NCBI RefSeq assembly: GCF_024029775.1 | Contig: NZ_CP097122.1 | Location: forward strand, 680,001-744,000 | DNA length: 64,000 bases | Direction of reading: 5' to 3' | Origin: Fructobacillus americanaquae | Lineage (GTDB): Bacteria > Bacillota > Bacilli > Lactobacillales > Lactobacillaceae | Part shown: one piece after another, positions 18,877-27,119 of the stretch | Position numbering within the stretch: position 1 is the first letter of the stretch | Layout of the letters: each line of letters opens with the position of its first letter | Position numbers and translations under genes: made by a program | Notes under the pieces: model-generated | What the model was told of the DNA's origin: nothing | Database searches by the model: none | The model's input: only the letters and a program-made list of their open reading frames with translations

Positions 18877-19899
18877 TTATTCATCCGCCATCTTTGGATC
18901 AAAGGCATCACGCAGACCATCCCCTAACAGGATGAAGGCCAACGATACCAAAATCAAGACAGCTGATGGAATCAAAATCTGATATGGGTAGTATTGCAAC
19001 ATGTTCTGTCCATCAGTAATCAACGTTCCAAGTGAGGAAGTTGGTGCCTTAACACCCAAGTTGATGGCCGACAAAACCGCTTCGAACATAATGGCAGATG
19101 GAATCGTCATCATGATTTGCACGATAATTGTACCAGACATGTTTGGTACCAAGTGCTTCAAAGCAATCTTTGGTCCAGATTCACCTAGGGTCTTAGCCGC
19201 CAAGACGAAGTCACGTTCCTTATAGGTCAACGTTAAGTTACGAACCTGACGGGCCATTCCAGTCCAACTCGTCAAAGCGATGGCCAAAATAATTGACCAC
19301 ATACTGGACCCAAAAAGCATGGCCAAGAGGGTCACAACCACTAAGTTGGGGATAGCCGAAATCACTTCAATGACGCGTTGTAAGACGGTATCCACCCAAC
19401 CACCAAGCCAGCCAGAAACTAAACCGTAACTAACACCAATCAAAAGGTCGATGGCCGTCGCCACAATGGCAATAAAGAGTGAGATTCTTAAACCAACCGT
19501 TACACGCTTGGCCACTGAACGACCAAGGTTGTCAGTCCCCAAAATAAAATTCTGGTCAACATCGTTCTTAGCATAAACATCAACCGATTCAGTGGCACCA
19601 GGGGTTGTCATATTGCCATCCCAGCCCGGAATTGGCAGACCAGACTTTGGTGGCAAATTTTTATATTTAGCAGTGCCAGTATCGAATTGGTTCGCTGCAT
19701 TTTGGCTAACCAATGGTATTGAAATCAGCGCATAAAGCATAACCAAAACCAAGAAAACCAAACTAACCACTGCTAATTTATTCTTACGAAGGCGGTGCCA
19801 AACACTTTGCCAAGTTGATAAGGCAGGCTTCACGATGTTTTCGCTGGCCGACTTATCTTCAATCCCAACGAGGGAAAATTCATTTTGTACTTCTTCCAT
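18877..19899 (-). CDS. oppC: oligopeptide ABC transporter permease OppC
   Basis: 340-aa inner permease subunit with a first helix near residues 41-63, a large extracytoplasmic loop (about 65-130) and five C-terminal helices. The EAA loop region (AAKTLGESGPKIALKHLVPN) contacts the ATPases. The N-terminal cytoplasmic extension is typical of OppC. A GGGGGAG site precedes the ATG. It sits between oppB and oppD with about 10-nt gaps on each side, so the genes are co-transcribed. Confidence 0.94.
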   Translation of the reverse strand: MEEVQNEFSLVGIEDKSASENIVKPALSTWQSVWHRLRKNKLAVVSLVFLVLVMLYALISIPLVSQNAANQFDTGTAKYKNLPPKSGLPIPGWDGNMTTPGATESVDVYAKNDVDQNFILGTDNLGRSVAKRVTVGLRISLFIAIVATAIDLLIGVSYGLVSGWLGGWVDTVLQRVIEVISAIPNLVVVTLLAMLFGSSMWSIILAIALTSWTGMARQVRNLTLTYKERDFVLAAKTLGESGPKIALKHLVPNMSGTIIVQIMMTIPSAIMFEAVLSAINLGVKAPTSSLGTLITDGQNMLQYYPYQILIPSAVLILVSLAFILLGDGLRDAFDPKMADE

Positions 19900-19908
19900 G
19901 TTCTCCCC

Positions 19909-20826
19909 CTACTTCAAGCGAACTCGTGGATCAACGATTGCCGTCAAAATATCGGTAATCAAGATGCAGACCATCAACATCGCTGCATAAACGATAGTGG
20001 TTCCCATAATAACTGGGTAATCCTTGGTCGGAATTGAGGAAACAAACTGTTGCCCAATTCCGGGAATTGAAAAGATGTTTTCAACCAGGGTTGACCCAGT
20101 CAACAAGTTGGCCACCATTGGACCGATCAGCGTCAAAATCGGAATCATTGAATTCCGGTAAGCATGCTTACGAATTAACTGAGTACCCGTCATCCCCTTC
20201 GCCCGGGCCAATTGAATATAATCCGAGTGCAACACATCAATCATTTCGGAACGAACAAATCTTGTCGTCGTTGCTGCGGGACCAACGGCTAAGGCCAAAG
20301 TTGGCAAAATCGTTTCGGAGAAACTATCGCCCCAACCAGAAACGGGCAACCAACCAAGATTATAACCAAAGACGTAAAGCAAAACGATGGCTAAGATAAA
20401 GGAAGGAACCGAAATTCCCAGAGTGGAAATAATGCCCAAAAAACCATCCGTCTTCTTGTTTTGGTTCTTGGCAGAAACTGCCCCAAACCAAAGACCAAGC
20501 AAAATCCCAACAACCAGGGCTTGTAAACCAAGTTGCGCAGATACTGGTAATCGTTGCCCGATCAGCGTTGAAACTGATTGGTTTTGATACTGATAAGAGG
20601 TCCCCAAATCACCATGCAAAAGGTTAACAAGGTAATCAAAGTATTGAACCAAAACGGGCTTATCCAAACCATAGGTTTGATTCAACTGGGCAATGGCAGA
20701 AGCCGATAAGTGTGGATTATTATACGGTGTTCCTGGCAAAATCTGCATCAAGAAGAACGTGGCTGTGACCACAATCCACAATGTGACTAGCAGGATTAAC
20801 ACTCGTTTGAAAATGTATTTGGCCAT
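19909..20826 (-). CDS. oppB: oligopeptide ABC transporter permease OppB
   Basis: 305-aa permease with six predicted helices: the first at residues 9-30 (ILLVTLWIVVTATFFLMQIL), the binding-protein-dependent transport domain at about 95-300, and the EAA loop RAKGMTGTQLIRKHAYRN. It pairs with OppC to form the membrane channel. It is separated from oppA by 185 nt that contain a large hairpin, so oppA and oppBCDF may be expressed at different levels. Confidence 0.94.
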   Translation of the reverse strand: MAKYIFKRVLILLVTLWIVVTATFFLMQILPGTPYNNPHLSASAIAQLNQTYGLDKPVLVQYFDYLVNLLHGDLGTSYQYQNQSVSTLIGQRLPVSAQLGLQALVVGILLGLWFGAVSAKNQNKKTDGFLGIISTLGISVPSFILAIVLLYVFGYNLGWLPVSGWGDSFSETILPTLALAVGPAATTTRFVRSEMIDVLHSDYIQLARAKGMTGTQLIRKHAYRNSMIPILTLIGPMVANLLTGSTLVENIFSIPGIGQQFVSSIPTKDYPVIMGTTIVYAAMLMVCILITDILTAIVDPRVRLK

Positions 20827-20918
20827 TTGAATGACTCTCCTAGTGCTATAACGAAGTTATCGTTGTTTGTTTAAACTAATTTAATATGGCCTTTTTAGCA
20901 AGACACTTTTCACATCAA

Positions 20919-20978
20919 AGGCAGGTCACATAAAGGGTGTCCATTATCATACGGGACGTCTCTCTCAATGACCTGCCT
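20919..20978 (-). other. intercistronic hairpin between oppA and oppBCDF
   Basis: Perfect 10-nt inverted arms AGGCAGGTCA (20919-20928) and TGACCTGCCT (20969-20978) enclose 40 nt that hold a second short stem (TGTCC...GGGAC). No U-run follows on the minus strand. It looks like an attenuating or RNA-stabilising structure that leaves oppA mRNA more abundant than the permease genes; this is inference. Confidence 0.55.
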
Positions 20979-21011
20979 AGTGTATTCAAATTGAATAGTT
21001 GTTAAATTGCA

Positions 21012-22652
21012 TTACTTCCGGTATGCCCGAGTAACATCTAGTGGCAAACCAGCAGGGTTTGTCACAACACCCTTAACATTTGGACGGGCCAATGAAGCAC
21101 CCTTCCATGAAAGCAATGGGTTGATGTTTGCAGAGTCCATCAAAGCCTTTTCAGCTGCCTTCCAGTCAGCATCACGGGCAGATGGGTTGTTAGCATCTGT
21201 ACTTTCGGCCTTTGTTACGGCGTCAATGTAATCTTGGTTCTTGAACTGACCGTTGTTCATACCAGTGTCAGTTGCCTTGAACATATCGTAGAAGGTTGAA
21301 CCATCAGGATAATCACCGTTCCAGTTAGAAACAACAATATCAAAGTTACCGTTTTGTGAATCTTGTAGACGTTGCTTGAATGGCACAATCTTCTCAGTGA
21401 TTGAGATTTGGTCACCAAAGGTTGATTCGTAAGCTTGCTTCAAGTAGTCAACAGTATTCTTAGCAATTGGGCTATCAGCATCCGTTTCCAGGGTAACGTT
21501 CATCTTACCCTTGTTAACTTCCTTGATTCCTTCAGCAAAGAGTTTCTGTGCCTTTTCCTTGTCGTAAGTGTAGCCAGGGGCAACATAAGTAGACAAGTCC
21601 TCACCATTTGAAGCCTTAACCAAGTTGTTTGAAACCAAGCTCTTAGCAGCATCACGGGTACCACCCGTTGCCTGTGAAGCCAAGTCCTTACGGTTGGTTG
21701 CCAAGTTCAAAGCTTCGCGAATCTTTTCGTTTTGCAAGAATGGGTTCTTTGCCTGGTTATACTCCAAGTAAGTTGCTGAAGCCAGCGCACTATTGACAAC
21801 ATCCTTGTTGTTCTTGTTAGCTGAGTACATTTCAGGTGAGTTGGTAATCGCAGCGCGATCAATCTTACCTTGCTTGTACAACTTAATCGCAGTTTCAGGG
21901 TTCTTAATAACTTGCCAGTTAATCGTCTTTGTCTTGACATTCTTGGCATCCCAATAGTTATCGTTCTTGACCATCTTGAACTTACCGTTGGTTCCATTCC
22001 AGCCTTCGAACTTGTAAGCACCTGAATAGATTTGATCGGCTGCAGTTGTACCATACTTAGAACCCTTTTCCTTGACGAAAGATTCCTTCTGTGGCGTGAA
22101 TTGAGCGAAACTCAACAGGTACTTAAATTGTGGCATTGGCTTTTCCAACGTGAAAGTCAATGTATTGCCATCAGCCTTAACACCCAAATCAGACACTGGC
22201 TTCTTACCAGCCACGATATCATCAGCATTCTTCACACCTGATGTCAGGTATGAGTATTGTGAGGCAGTCTTTGGATCAGCAATTCGCTGCCATGAGTATA
22301 CAAAGTCCTTAGCAGTCAAGGCAGAACCATCTGACCACTTCAATCCGGAACGCAATTGAACGGTATAAGTCAAACCGTCTGATGAGACGCTATATGACTT
22401 AGCCAAGTCAGGGACAACGTCCCCCTTGGCATTTGTACGTAACAAGTTCGCTTCCGTATTTCCAAGAATGGTATCGGAATATTGGTCAGTCGCCTTGGAC
22501 ATATCTAATGTTTGAATATCAGTTGCCAAACCAAAGTTTAACGTTGATTTATCATCTGCGGGACTTGTCCCCCACCAGCCAGCAGCTCGAGATCCCCCAA
22601 CTGCGACCAGAACAACGACTGCCGCAACAGTCCATTTCTGCCATCGTTTCAT
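21012..22652 (-). CDS. oppA: oligopeptide-binding protein OppA, without lipobox
   Basis: 546-aa extracytoplasmic peptide-binding protein (SBP family 5). It shows LNFGLATDIQTLDMSKATDQ at the mature N-terminus, LKWSDGSALTAKDFVYSWQR near residue 107 (family signature) and a C-terminal NVKGVVTNPAG. The start follows GGAGGAAGC. The N-terminal helix AAVVVLVAVGG is followed by SRAAGWW, and no cysteine occurs in the protein, so lipid anchoring is not possible. It may stay anchored by the uncleaved helix. It heads the opp operon, and a strong promoter lies upstream. Confidence 0.93.
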   Translation of the reverse strand: MKRWQKWTVAAVVVLVAVGGSRAAGWWGTSPADDKSTLNFGLATDIQTLDMSKATDQYSDTILGNTEANLLRTNAKGDVVPDLAKSYSVSSDGLTYTVQLRSGLKWSDGSALTAKDFVYSWQRIADPKTASQYSYLTSGVKNADDIVAGKKPVSDLGVKADGNTLTFTLEKPMPQFKYLLSFAQFTPQKESFVKEKGSKYGTTAADQIYSGAYKFEGWNGTNGKFKMVKNDNYWDAKNVKTKTINWQVIKNPETAIKLYKQGKIDRAAITNSPEMYSANKNNKDVVNSALASATYLEYNQAKNPFLQNEKIREALNLATNRKDLASQATGGTRDAAKSLVSNNLVKASNGEDLSTYVAPGYTYDKEKAQKLFAEGIKEVNKGKMNVTLETDADSPIAKNTVDYLKQAYESTFGDQISITEKIVPFKQRLQDSQNGNFDIVVSNWNGDYPDGSTFYDMFKATDTGMNNGQFKNQDYIDAVTKAESTDANNPSARDADWKAAEKALMDSANINPLLSWKGASLARPNVKGVVTNPAGLPLDVTRAYRK

Positions 22653-22688
22653 GATGCTTCCTCCTCGGTACAACTTAATGTTTGTTTA

Positions 22689-22717
22689 ATCTTATCAGAC
22701 AAACACACCATTTTCAA
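22689..22717 (-). promoter_or_regulatory. promoter of the opp operon
   Basis: The minus strand reads TTGAAA (22712-22717), a 17-nt spacer and TAAGAT (22689-22694), about 40 nt upstream of the oppA start. Confidence 0.55.
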
Positions 22718-22812
22718 ATAATTTTTTAATAAAAATGATTATTTTGTTGTTTCGACGCTTAGTTTACCGCTTAAAATGCTCATTTTGCCGGGATTTGTTC
22801 TTTTTCCTGACA

Positions 22813-22850
22813 TCAAAAAAAGAATGATTTTGTTAACAAAATCATTCTTT
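22813..22850 (-). terminator. terminator of the ABC-F gene
   Basis: A perfect 14-bp stem (22819-22832 with 22837-22850) and a TTAA loop are followed on the minus strand by T6. Confidence 0.85.
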
Positions 22851-22878
22851 AGGTATTGATTATTCACTTTTAACCGAC

Positions 22879-24435
22879 TTATTCCGGATTTTCCTTGTAA
22901 GACAAAGCAGCCACGTTCAAGCTTTGATCCGCTAAATCCTTCGTAAAGGAAACTTCGTGAGAAACGATAATAGCGTTACCAGGAAAGGCTTTAATCGCCT
23001 TATACAAAGCTTGTTTCGTTTCTTCATCCAAGTGGTTCGTTGGCTCATCAAGGATTAAGAAGTTTGACGGCTTCATCTCCATAATGGCCAGCTTAACCTT
23101 CGTCTGCTCCCCTCCAGAAAGCTGGAACAATGGCTTTTGGGCATTTTCAGCATTAATGCCGGCGCCCGCCAAACGCTGCCGCAATTCTTTTGGCAAAATC
23201 GTAGGGAATAAGTCTTGCATCGCCTGTAATGGCGTCTGCTGGTCATTATCCCAGTCTAAATCCTGGTCAAAGTAATTCACGACAGCTAAAGGTGAAAATT
23301 CCACTTGACCGCCAAGTGAAGGAATTTCGCCCAAAATGGACTTGATCAACGTCGACTTTCCTGCCCCGTTGAACCCAGCAAAGACAATCTTCTTTTCCGT
23401 TGTTAATGAGAATGACACGGGTTCCAAGATTGCCTGATCATAGCCAACTGACAAATCAGTCACCGTCAAAGCGGCGGCCGACTGGGAGTTAACGTATGGG
23501 AAGTTAAATTTCGCCTTCAGGTTTTCTGAAGGTGGATCCACCTTATCCATCCGGGCCAGCATCTTTTCACGAGACTTGGCCTGCTTTGAAGTTGAAGCAC
23601 GGGCCTTGTTCTTGGCAATGAACTTTTCAGCTTTAGCAATCTCAACCTGCTGTTTCTCATACTGACGCAGCTGCTGCTCAGAACGTTCTTCTTTTTGACG
23701 CATCGCCTTTTGGAAAGAACCGCGATACTTGGTAATTTTACCAAAAGAAACGTCAGCAATCGCGTTCGTTACCTTATCCAAGAAATCAAAGTCATGCGAA
23801 ATAATCATGGCTGCGCCTTCAAATCCCTGCAAAAAGCCTTCCAACCATTCGATGTGCGCAACATCCAAATAGTTGGTCGGCTCATCAAGGATAATGACGT
23901 CGTCATTTTCCAAGAGCAACTTAGCCAAGATAACCTTGGCACGCTGACCACCAGACATGTGTTCTAGTTCGCGGTCCCGCCCAATGGCTTCCAAGCCTAG
24001 ACCAGAAATCACCCGTTCGATTTCAGTATCAACGTCATAGAAACCAGCAGCATCCAGTTCTTCTTGTAGGCGTCCTGCTCGCTCAAGCAGCTTGTCATCG
24101 GCGGTAGCGGCGTACTTTTCATACAATTCCGTTGCGCGATCCTGCTTAGCATAGAGATCCTTGTAAGCCGTATGCAAGAAATCAACCAGAGTCATCCCCT
24201 CTGGAATTTCTGCATACTGATCCAAGTAGCCAATTTTCAGATTTTTCGCCCAGTCAATTCGGCCCGAAAGGGGCAAAACTTGCCCGGTCAAAATCCGAAT
24301 CAAAGTTGACTTACCAGCCCCGTTTTGACCGACAATCCCCATGTGTTCGCCGGCTTGCAATTCCAAGTCAGCATCGTCATATAATGTTTTTTCTGCGTAG
24401 GCCATCGAGAGCCCACTTACTTCTAATAATGCCAT
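22879..24435 (-). CDS. ABC-F family ATPase (ribosome-associated type)
   Basis: 518-aa soluble protein with two ABC modules and no membrane domain. Walker A motifs are GQNGAGKST (near residue 36) and GFNGAGKST (near 350). Signatures are LEHMSGGQRAKVILA and LFQLSGGEQTKVKLA, followed by LDEPTNYLD and LDEPTNHLD. The basic linker between them is the ABC-F interdomain helix pair. Members act at the ribosomal E site in translation or antibiotic protection; which one applies is not clear here. It starts one base after a predicted transcription start, without a Shine-Dalgarno site. Confidence 0.9.
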   Translation of the reverse strand: MALLEVSGLSMAYAEKTLYDDADLELQAGEHMGIVGQNGAGKSTLIRILTGQVLPLSGRIDWAKNLKIGYLDQYAEIPEGMTLVDFLHTAYKDLYAKQDRATELYEKYAATADDKLLERAGRLQEELDAAGFYDVDTEIERVISGLGLEAIGRDRELEHMSGGQRAKVILAKLLLENDDVIILDEPTNYLDVAHIEWLEGFLQGFEGAAMIISHDFDFLDKVTNAIADVSFGKITKYRGSFQKAMRQKEERSEQQLRQYEKQQVEIAKAEKFIAKNKARASTSKQAKSREKMLARMDKVDPPSENLKAKFNFPYVNSQSAAALTVTDLSVGYDQAILEPVSFSLTTEKKIVFAGFNGAGKSTLIKSILGEIPSLGGQVEFSPLAVVNYFDQDLDWDNDQQTPLQAMQDLFPTILPKELRQRLAGAGINAENAQKPLFQLSGGEQTKVKLAIMEMKPSNFLILDEPTNHLDEETKQALYKAIKAFPGNAIIVSHEVSFTKDLADQSLNVAALSYKENPE

Positions 24436-24442
24436 AAGACTT

Positions 24443-24499
24443 AGTTTACCACACTTTGCCTTGACAAGCATGGTCAAGACCCCCTCTTTGGGCTATACT
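24443..24499. promoter_or_regulatory. divergent promoter region with inverted repeat
   Basis: Minus strand: TGG-TAAACT (-10 at 24443-24448) places +1 at 24436, one base before the ABC-F ATG. Between the promoters, CTTGAC (24460-24465) and GTCAAG (24473-24478) form an inverted repeat. Plus strand: TGGTCA-N17-TATACT (24471-24499) would serve the VOC-like gene. Confidence 0.45.
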
Positions 24500-24572
24500 G
24501 AATAAAAGAACCTAGCAAATTACTATTCTTTGCTCTTATAACGTGAACCGCTTTTTTGGAGAATCAAAGTAA

Positions 24573-24902
24573 ATGAAAGCTCGTAAACTCAACCATAAAA
24601 AAATTCCCGCACAAGACCCCAACCGTGCCTTTCGTTTCTGGCGCGACGTCTTTGACCTTCCTCAAAGTGGTGCCCAAACTGACCGCATCTTAGTTGTTGA
24701 CCACGAAGACCTTACTTTTGTTCAGAGTCAATCCAAAACTATTTTTGAGCTCTTGGTTCGTGACCACCTCCCTGAATTAAAACAGCACTTAGCCAATAAT
24801 TTTGTTGTCATCGAAAAAGAGGAAGAACGTTTTAACAATAAAGTGGCGGTGACGGTTAAGGATTCCGAGGGTAATACCGTCGTCATTGAGGCGAATGCCT
24901 GA
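24573..24902 (+). CDS. small VOC/glyoxalase-like protein
   Basis: 109 aa. The order RAFRFWRDVFDLP (residues about 18-30), a strand LTFVQ, ELLVRDHLPELKQHL and a final VTVKDSEGNTVVIEA resembles one module of the vicinal-oxygen-chelate fold (glyoxalase/bleomycin-resistance family). Metal ligands are not clear enough to name a reaction. A GGAG site lies 11 bases before the ATG, slightly far. It is a single gene between the ABC-F gene and tRNA-Lys. Confidence 0.55.
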   Translation: MKARKLNHKKIPAQDPNRAFRFWRDVFDLPQSGAQTDRILVVDHEDLTFVQSQSKTIFELLVRDHLPELKQHLANNFVVIEKEEERFNNKVAVTVKDSEGNTVVIEANA

Positions 24903-24965
24903 TGTTGTATCACTGAGCTCATTAAAAAATTTTATTGAAATATCGACTTATTTTCGTTAAAACAC

Positions 24966-24994
24966 TTGCTCCACCGCTGTAACCATGGTATACT
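24966..24994 (+). promoter_or_regulatory. promoter of tRNA-Lys
   Basis: TTGCTC (24966-24971), a 17-nt spacer and TATACT (24989-24994) lie 27 nt upstream of the tRNA. Confidence 0.65.
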
Positions 24995-25021
24995 ATTTTT
25001 TGTTGTTTAAGACAACTCCAT

Positions 25022-25094
25022 GGTTAGTTAGCTCAGTTGGTAGAGCAACGGACTCTTAATCCGTGGGTCCAGGGTTCGAGCCCCTGACTGACCA
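25022..25094 (+). tRNA. tRNA-Lys (anticodon CTT)
   Basis: A full cloverleaf is visible: acceptor GGTTAGT with ACTGACC, D-loop AGCTCAGTTGGTAGAGC, anticodon stem CGGAC with loop CTCTTAA (anticodon CTT) and T-arm CAGGG-TTCGAGC-CCCTG. Discriminator base A is at 25094 and CCA is not encoded. It is a single-gene transcript with its own promoter and terminator. Confidence 0.97.
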
Positions 25095-25101
25095 CTACAG
25101 C

Positions 25102-25132
25102 AATCCTTGAGGCAATCCTCAAGGATTTTTTT
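25102..25132 (+). terminator. terminator of tRNA-Lys
   Basis: An 11-bp perfect stem (25102-25112 with 25117-25127) and a CAAT loop are followed by a T run, eight bases after the tRNA. Confidence 0.9.
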
Positions 25133-25182
25133 GTGTTCCCAAAAATCGTCTAACTAAACTGATTGGTATGCAACAGATACCA

Positions 25183-25222
25183 AAAAAGCTAATGACACCA
25201 TCTCTGGTATCATTAGCTTTTT
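25183..25222 (-). terminator. terminator of the LysM/amidase gene
   Basis: A 13-bp stem AAAAAGCTAATGA (25183-25195) with TCATTAGCTTTTT (25210-25222) lies just past the stop and has a T-run on the minus strand. A competing stem GATACCA/TGGTATC overlaps it. Confidence 0.8.
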
Positions 25223-25228
25223 AGCTAC

Positions 25229-26797
25229 TTACGCTTGTCGGTAAACATAATAGGCCAGGTTACCACCATTGGCCTTTGCCGTGTAATTATAGGCTGCGTC
25301 ATAATTCCATTCTTGAACAGCCGTACCCGTTTGGCCGCCCGTTACATAATTAACGGAAATGGCGCGGGCATTTGGATCGTTTGAGACAATGATTTGAACG
25401 TGACCAGCAGATCCACCTGAGGCACCCTGCTGACCCCAAATAACGATATCACCACGTTGAGCATCCCATGGCGTATTCGTTGAAATTAGTTGATAACCGT
25501 TTTGTTCCAAATAACCGTGCAAAGAATCCGTATTATACAAGTAAGCCGGCTTGGAAGCCCCCGCCTCATACAAGGCTTCCGTCATTGCACCGGAACAGTC
25601 AGCCGTCCCATCGGCGCCATCACGAGACCCCGTCATAGAATAAGTCAACTTGCCTTGGTTGTCATAGAACCAATTAATAACCTGATCCGTATTGACCTTA
25701 TTCGTGGTAGCCGTTTGTTGTACGGCTGCACTTGTCGAAGCTGGGGCTTGGGAAGTAGCTACCTGTGACGTTGCTGCTTGGGAAGCCGGTGCCTCTGAAA
25801 CGACAGCTTGTGAGACAGGTGCTTGGGATGCCACCGCTTGTGAAGTGGCCGCTTGAGAACTTTGTACCTGTGAGGTAGTTGCTTCTGAATTGGCTACTTG
25901 GGAAATACCAGCCTGTGAGACAGTAGCCTGTGAGCTAGGTGCTTGTGAAGCTGCTGCTTGTGCCTGACTCAAAGACTGCGTCTGTGAGTACAAATCGGCT
26001 GACTGTGACCCAGCTCCTTGAGCAGCATTTTGCTCAATTGTATCGGTCTGGTCAGTATTTGACTGTTGTGCACCAGCACTTGAACCAGCAACGGACACCG
26101 CTTGACTAACTTGATTTTGATTGACACTAGCTGCCATTGACTGGGCGCTAGCCTGCGAACTAGCCACGGACAAAGACTGGCTCTGAGCAACTGATTGAGC
26201 AGCGGCAGTCGTTGCTGTCTGACTACCCGTTTGACTTCCCTGGCTGACTGCTTGTGAGCTGGCTTGCGAATCGGCAGCCACCTGAGCGGAATCAGTCGTT
26301 GGTGCACCCTTTTGCATCAACACCAAGTTTGGCTGACTAGTTTGGCTCTGGCTTACCTGAGCAACTCCAGCAGACAATAAGACACCATCATCTTTAAGCT
26401 TTTGGATCACTTGGGCCTGGGCACCCAAGCGATAGCCTGAAATCAACAACCCTTGGTCATCCAAGCCCAACTGCTGGGCCGCCTGTTCCGTGCTCAAACC
26501 ATAAGCCTGGGCAATCACATCCAGTGTGTCCCCCCACTGTGTCGCATAGCCATGAATATTTTGTCCTTGGCCTTGCTTTGCAATGGCAGCCTTGACCTGG
26601 TCAAGCGAGTTTGCCTGCCATTGGCTTTGTTGGTCAACTTGAGATTGTGCCTGGCCCTGAACTTGGTCAGCACTGGCTGTTTGATTTTGGTTCAAAACGG
26701 TCGCCCCAAAAACAGCGCCCGTTGCTGCTAATGTCGTCGCACTTGCTGTAAACATTAACCGATGTCTAAGGTGCTTGTCTTGATTATTATCCGTCAT
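25229..26797 (-). CDS. secreted LysM-like, phage amidase-type (Amidase_5/NlpC-P60-like) peptidoglycan hydrolase
   Basis: 522 aa. The signal peptide is at residues 1-42 (core TASATTLAATGAVFGATV). A degenerate LysM lies at about 82-125 (GYATQWGDTLDVIAQAYGLS). Then comes a Gln/Ser/Ala-rich linker of about 250 residues with a run of SQxxx pentads. The C-terminal domain of about 145 residues has the catalytic Cys in TADCSGAMTEAL and His in SAGHVQII, like phage Amidase_5 endolysins. It likely cuts cell-wall peptides during growth or separation. GGAGG precedes the ATG, and the gene stands alone. Repeat number may vary between strains. Confidence 0.88.
   Translation of the reverse strand: MTDNNQDKHLRHRLMFTASATTLAATGAVFGATVLNQNQTASADQVQGQAQSQVDQQSQWQANSLDQVKAAIAKQGQGQNIHGYATQWGDTLDVIAQAYGLSTEQAAQQLGLDDQGLLISGYRLGAQAQVIQKLKDDGVLLSAGVAQVSQSQTSQPNLVLMQKGAPTTDSAQVAADSQASSQAVSQGSQTGSQTATTAAAQSVAQSQSLSVASSQASAQSMAASVNQNQVSQAVSVAGSSAGAQQSNTDQTDTIEQNAAQGAGSQSADLYSQTQSLSQAQAAASQAPSSQATVSQAGISQVANSEATTSQVQSSQAATSQAVASQAPVSQAVVSEAPASQAATSQVATSQAPASTSAAVQQTATTNKVNTDQVINWFYDNQGKLTYSMTGSRDGADGTADCSGAMTEALYEAGASKPAYLYNTDSLHGYLEQNGYQLISTNTPWDAQRGDIVIWGQQGASGGSAGHVQIIVSNDPNARAISVNYVTGGQTGTAVQEWNYDAAYNYTAKANGGNLAYYVYRQA
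25735..25935 (-). repeat. 15-bp tandem coding repeat, SQxxx pentapeptide array
   Basis: The wall hydrolase linker contains about 13 consecutive five-residue units that begin SQ (twice SE), such as SQATV, SQAGI, SQAPV and SQVAT. The underlying 15-nt units diverge at wobble positions, so the array is old but still a substrate for repeat-number change. Confidence 0.8.
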
Positions 26798-27078
26798 GGT
26801 TGATTACCTCCGTTTTCTGAATGACAATATTTCGAGCATAGCTACTAAACCGAACGTCATGAGTTCGGCCATCTTTTTGATAGTTTTAAAATCAGACTGG
26901 TTATCCGAATTCAAAAAAATTTAATTATTCCCAAAGGAAAATAACTTGGCTACGCTATAAACCTTCTCCGACTCTATTGTACAGTATTGGCGTCAAAATT
27001 GTTACAGTAACAGGTCAAAAAAAGGCAACCCTATCAAAATCAGGCAAAAGATTTTGTTTTGATAACCAAATCGACAGC
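26798..27078. other. intergenic region upstream of the wall hydrolase
   Basis: No gene is visible. A 6-bp hairpin CCGAAC/GTTCGG (26850-26855 with 26863-26868) lies in the probable 5' UTR of the hydrolase, and a GTTACAGTAAC palindrome lies at 27000-27010. I looked for a WalR box (TGTWAH-N5-TGTWAH) and found no good match. Confidence 0.4.
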
Positions 27079-27116
27079 AAAAAAGTTCCCGCCCCCATCC
27101 TGGTAGCGAAAACTTT
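27079..27116 (-). terminator. terminator of the ferredoxin-NADP reductase gene
   Basis: A 9-bp stem with two G-U pairs (27082-27090 with 27108-27116) is followed on the minus strand by T6, four bases after the stop. Confidence 0.65.
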
Positions 27117-27119
27117 CTT

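Noticed and set aside
18867-18920. Longer N-terminus for OppD
   Set aside because: It overlaps the end of oppC, whereas the ATG at 18866 has a strong AAGGAGG site and the usual OppD start.
26977-27020. WalR box upstream of the wall hydrolase
   Set aside because: TGTTAC and TGTAAC motifs are adjacent rather than five bases apart, so they do not form a proper WalR site.
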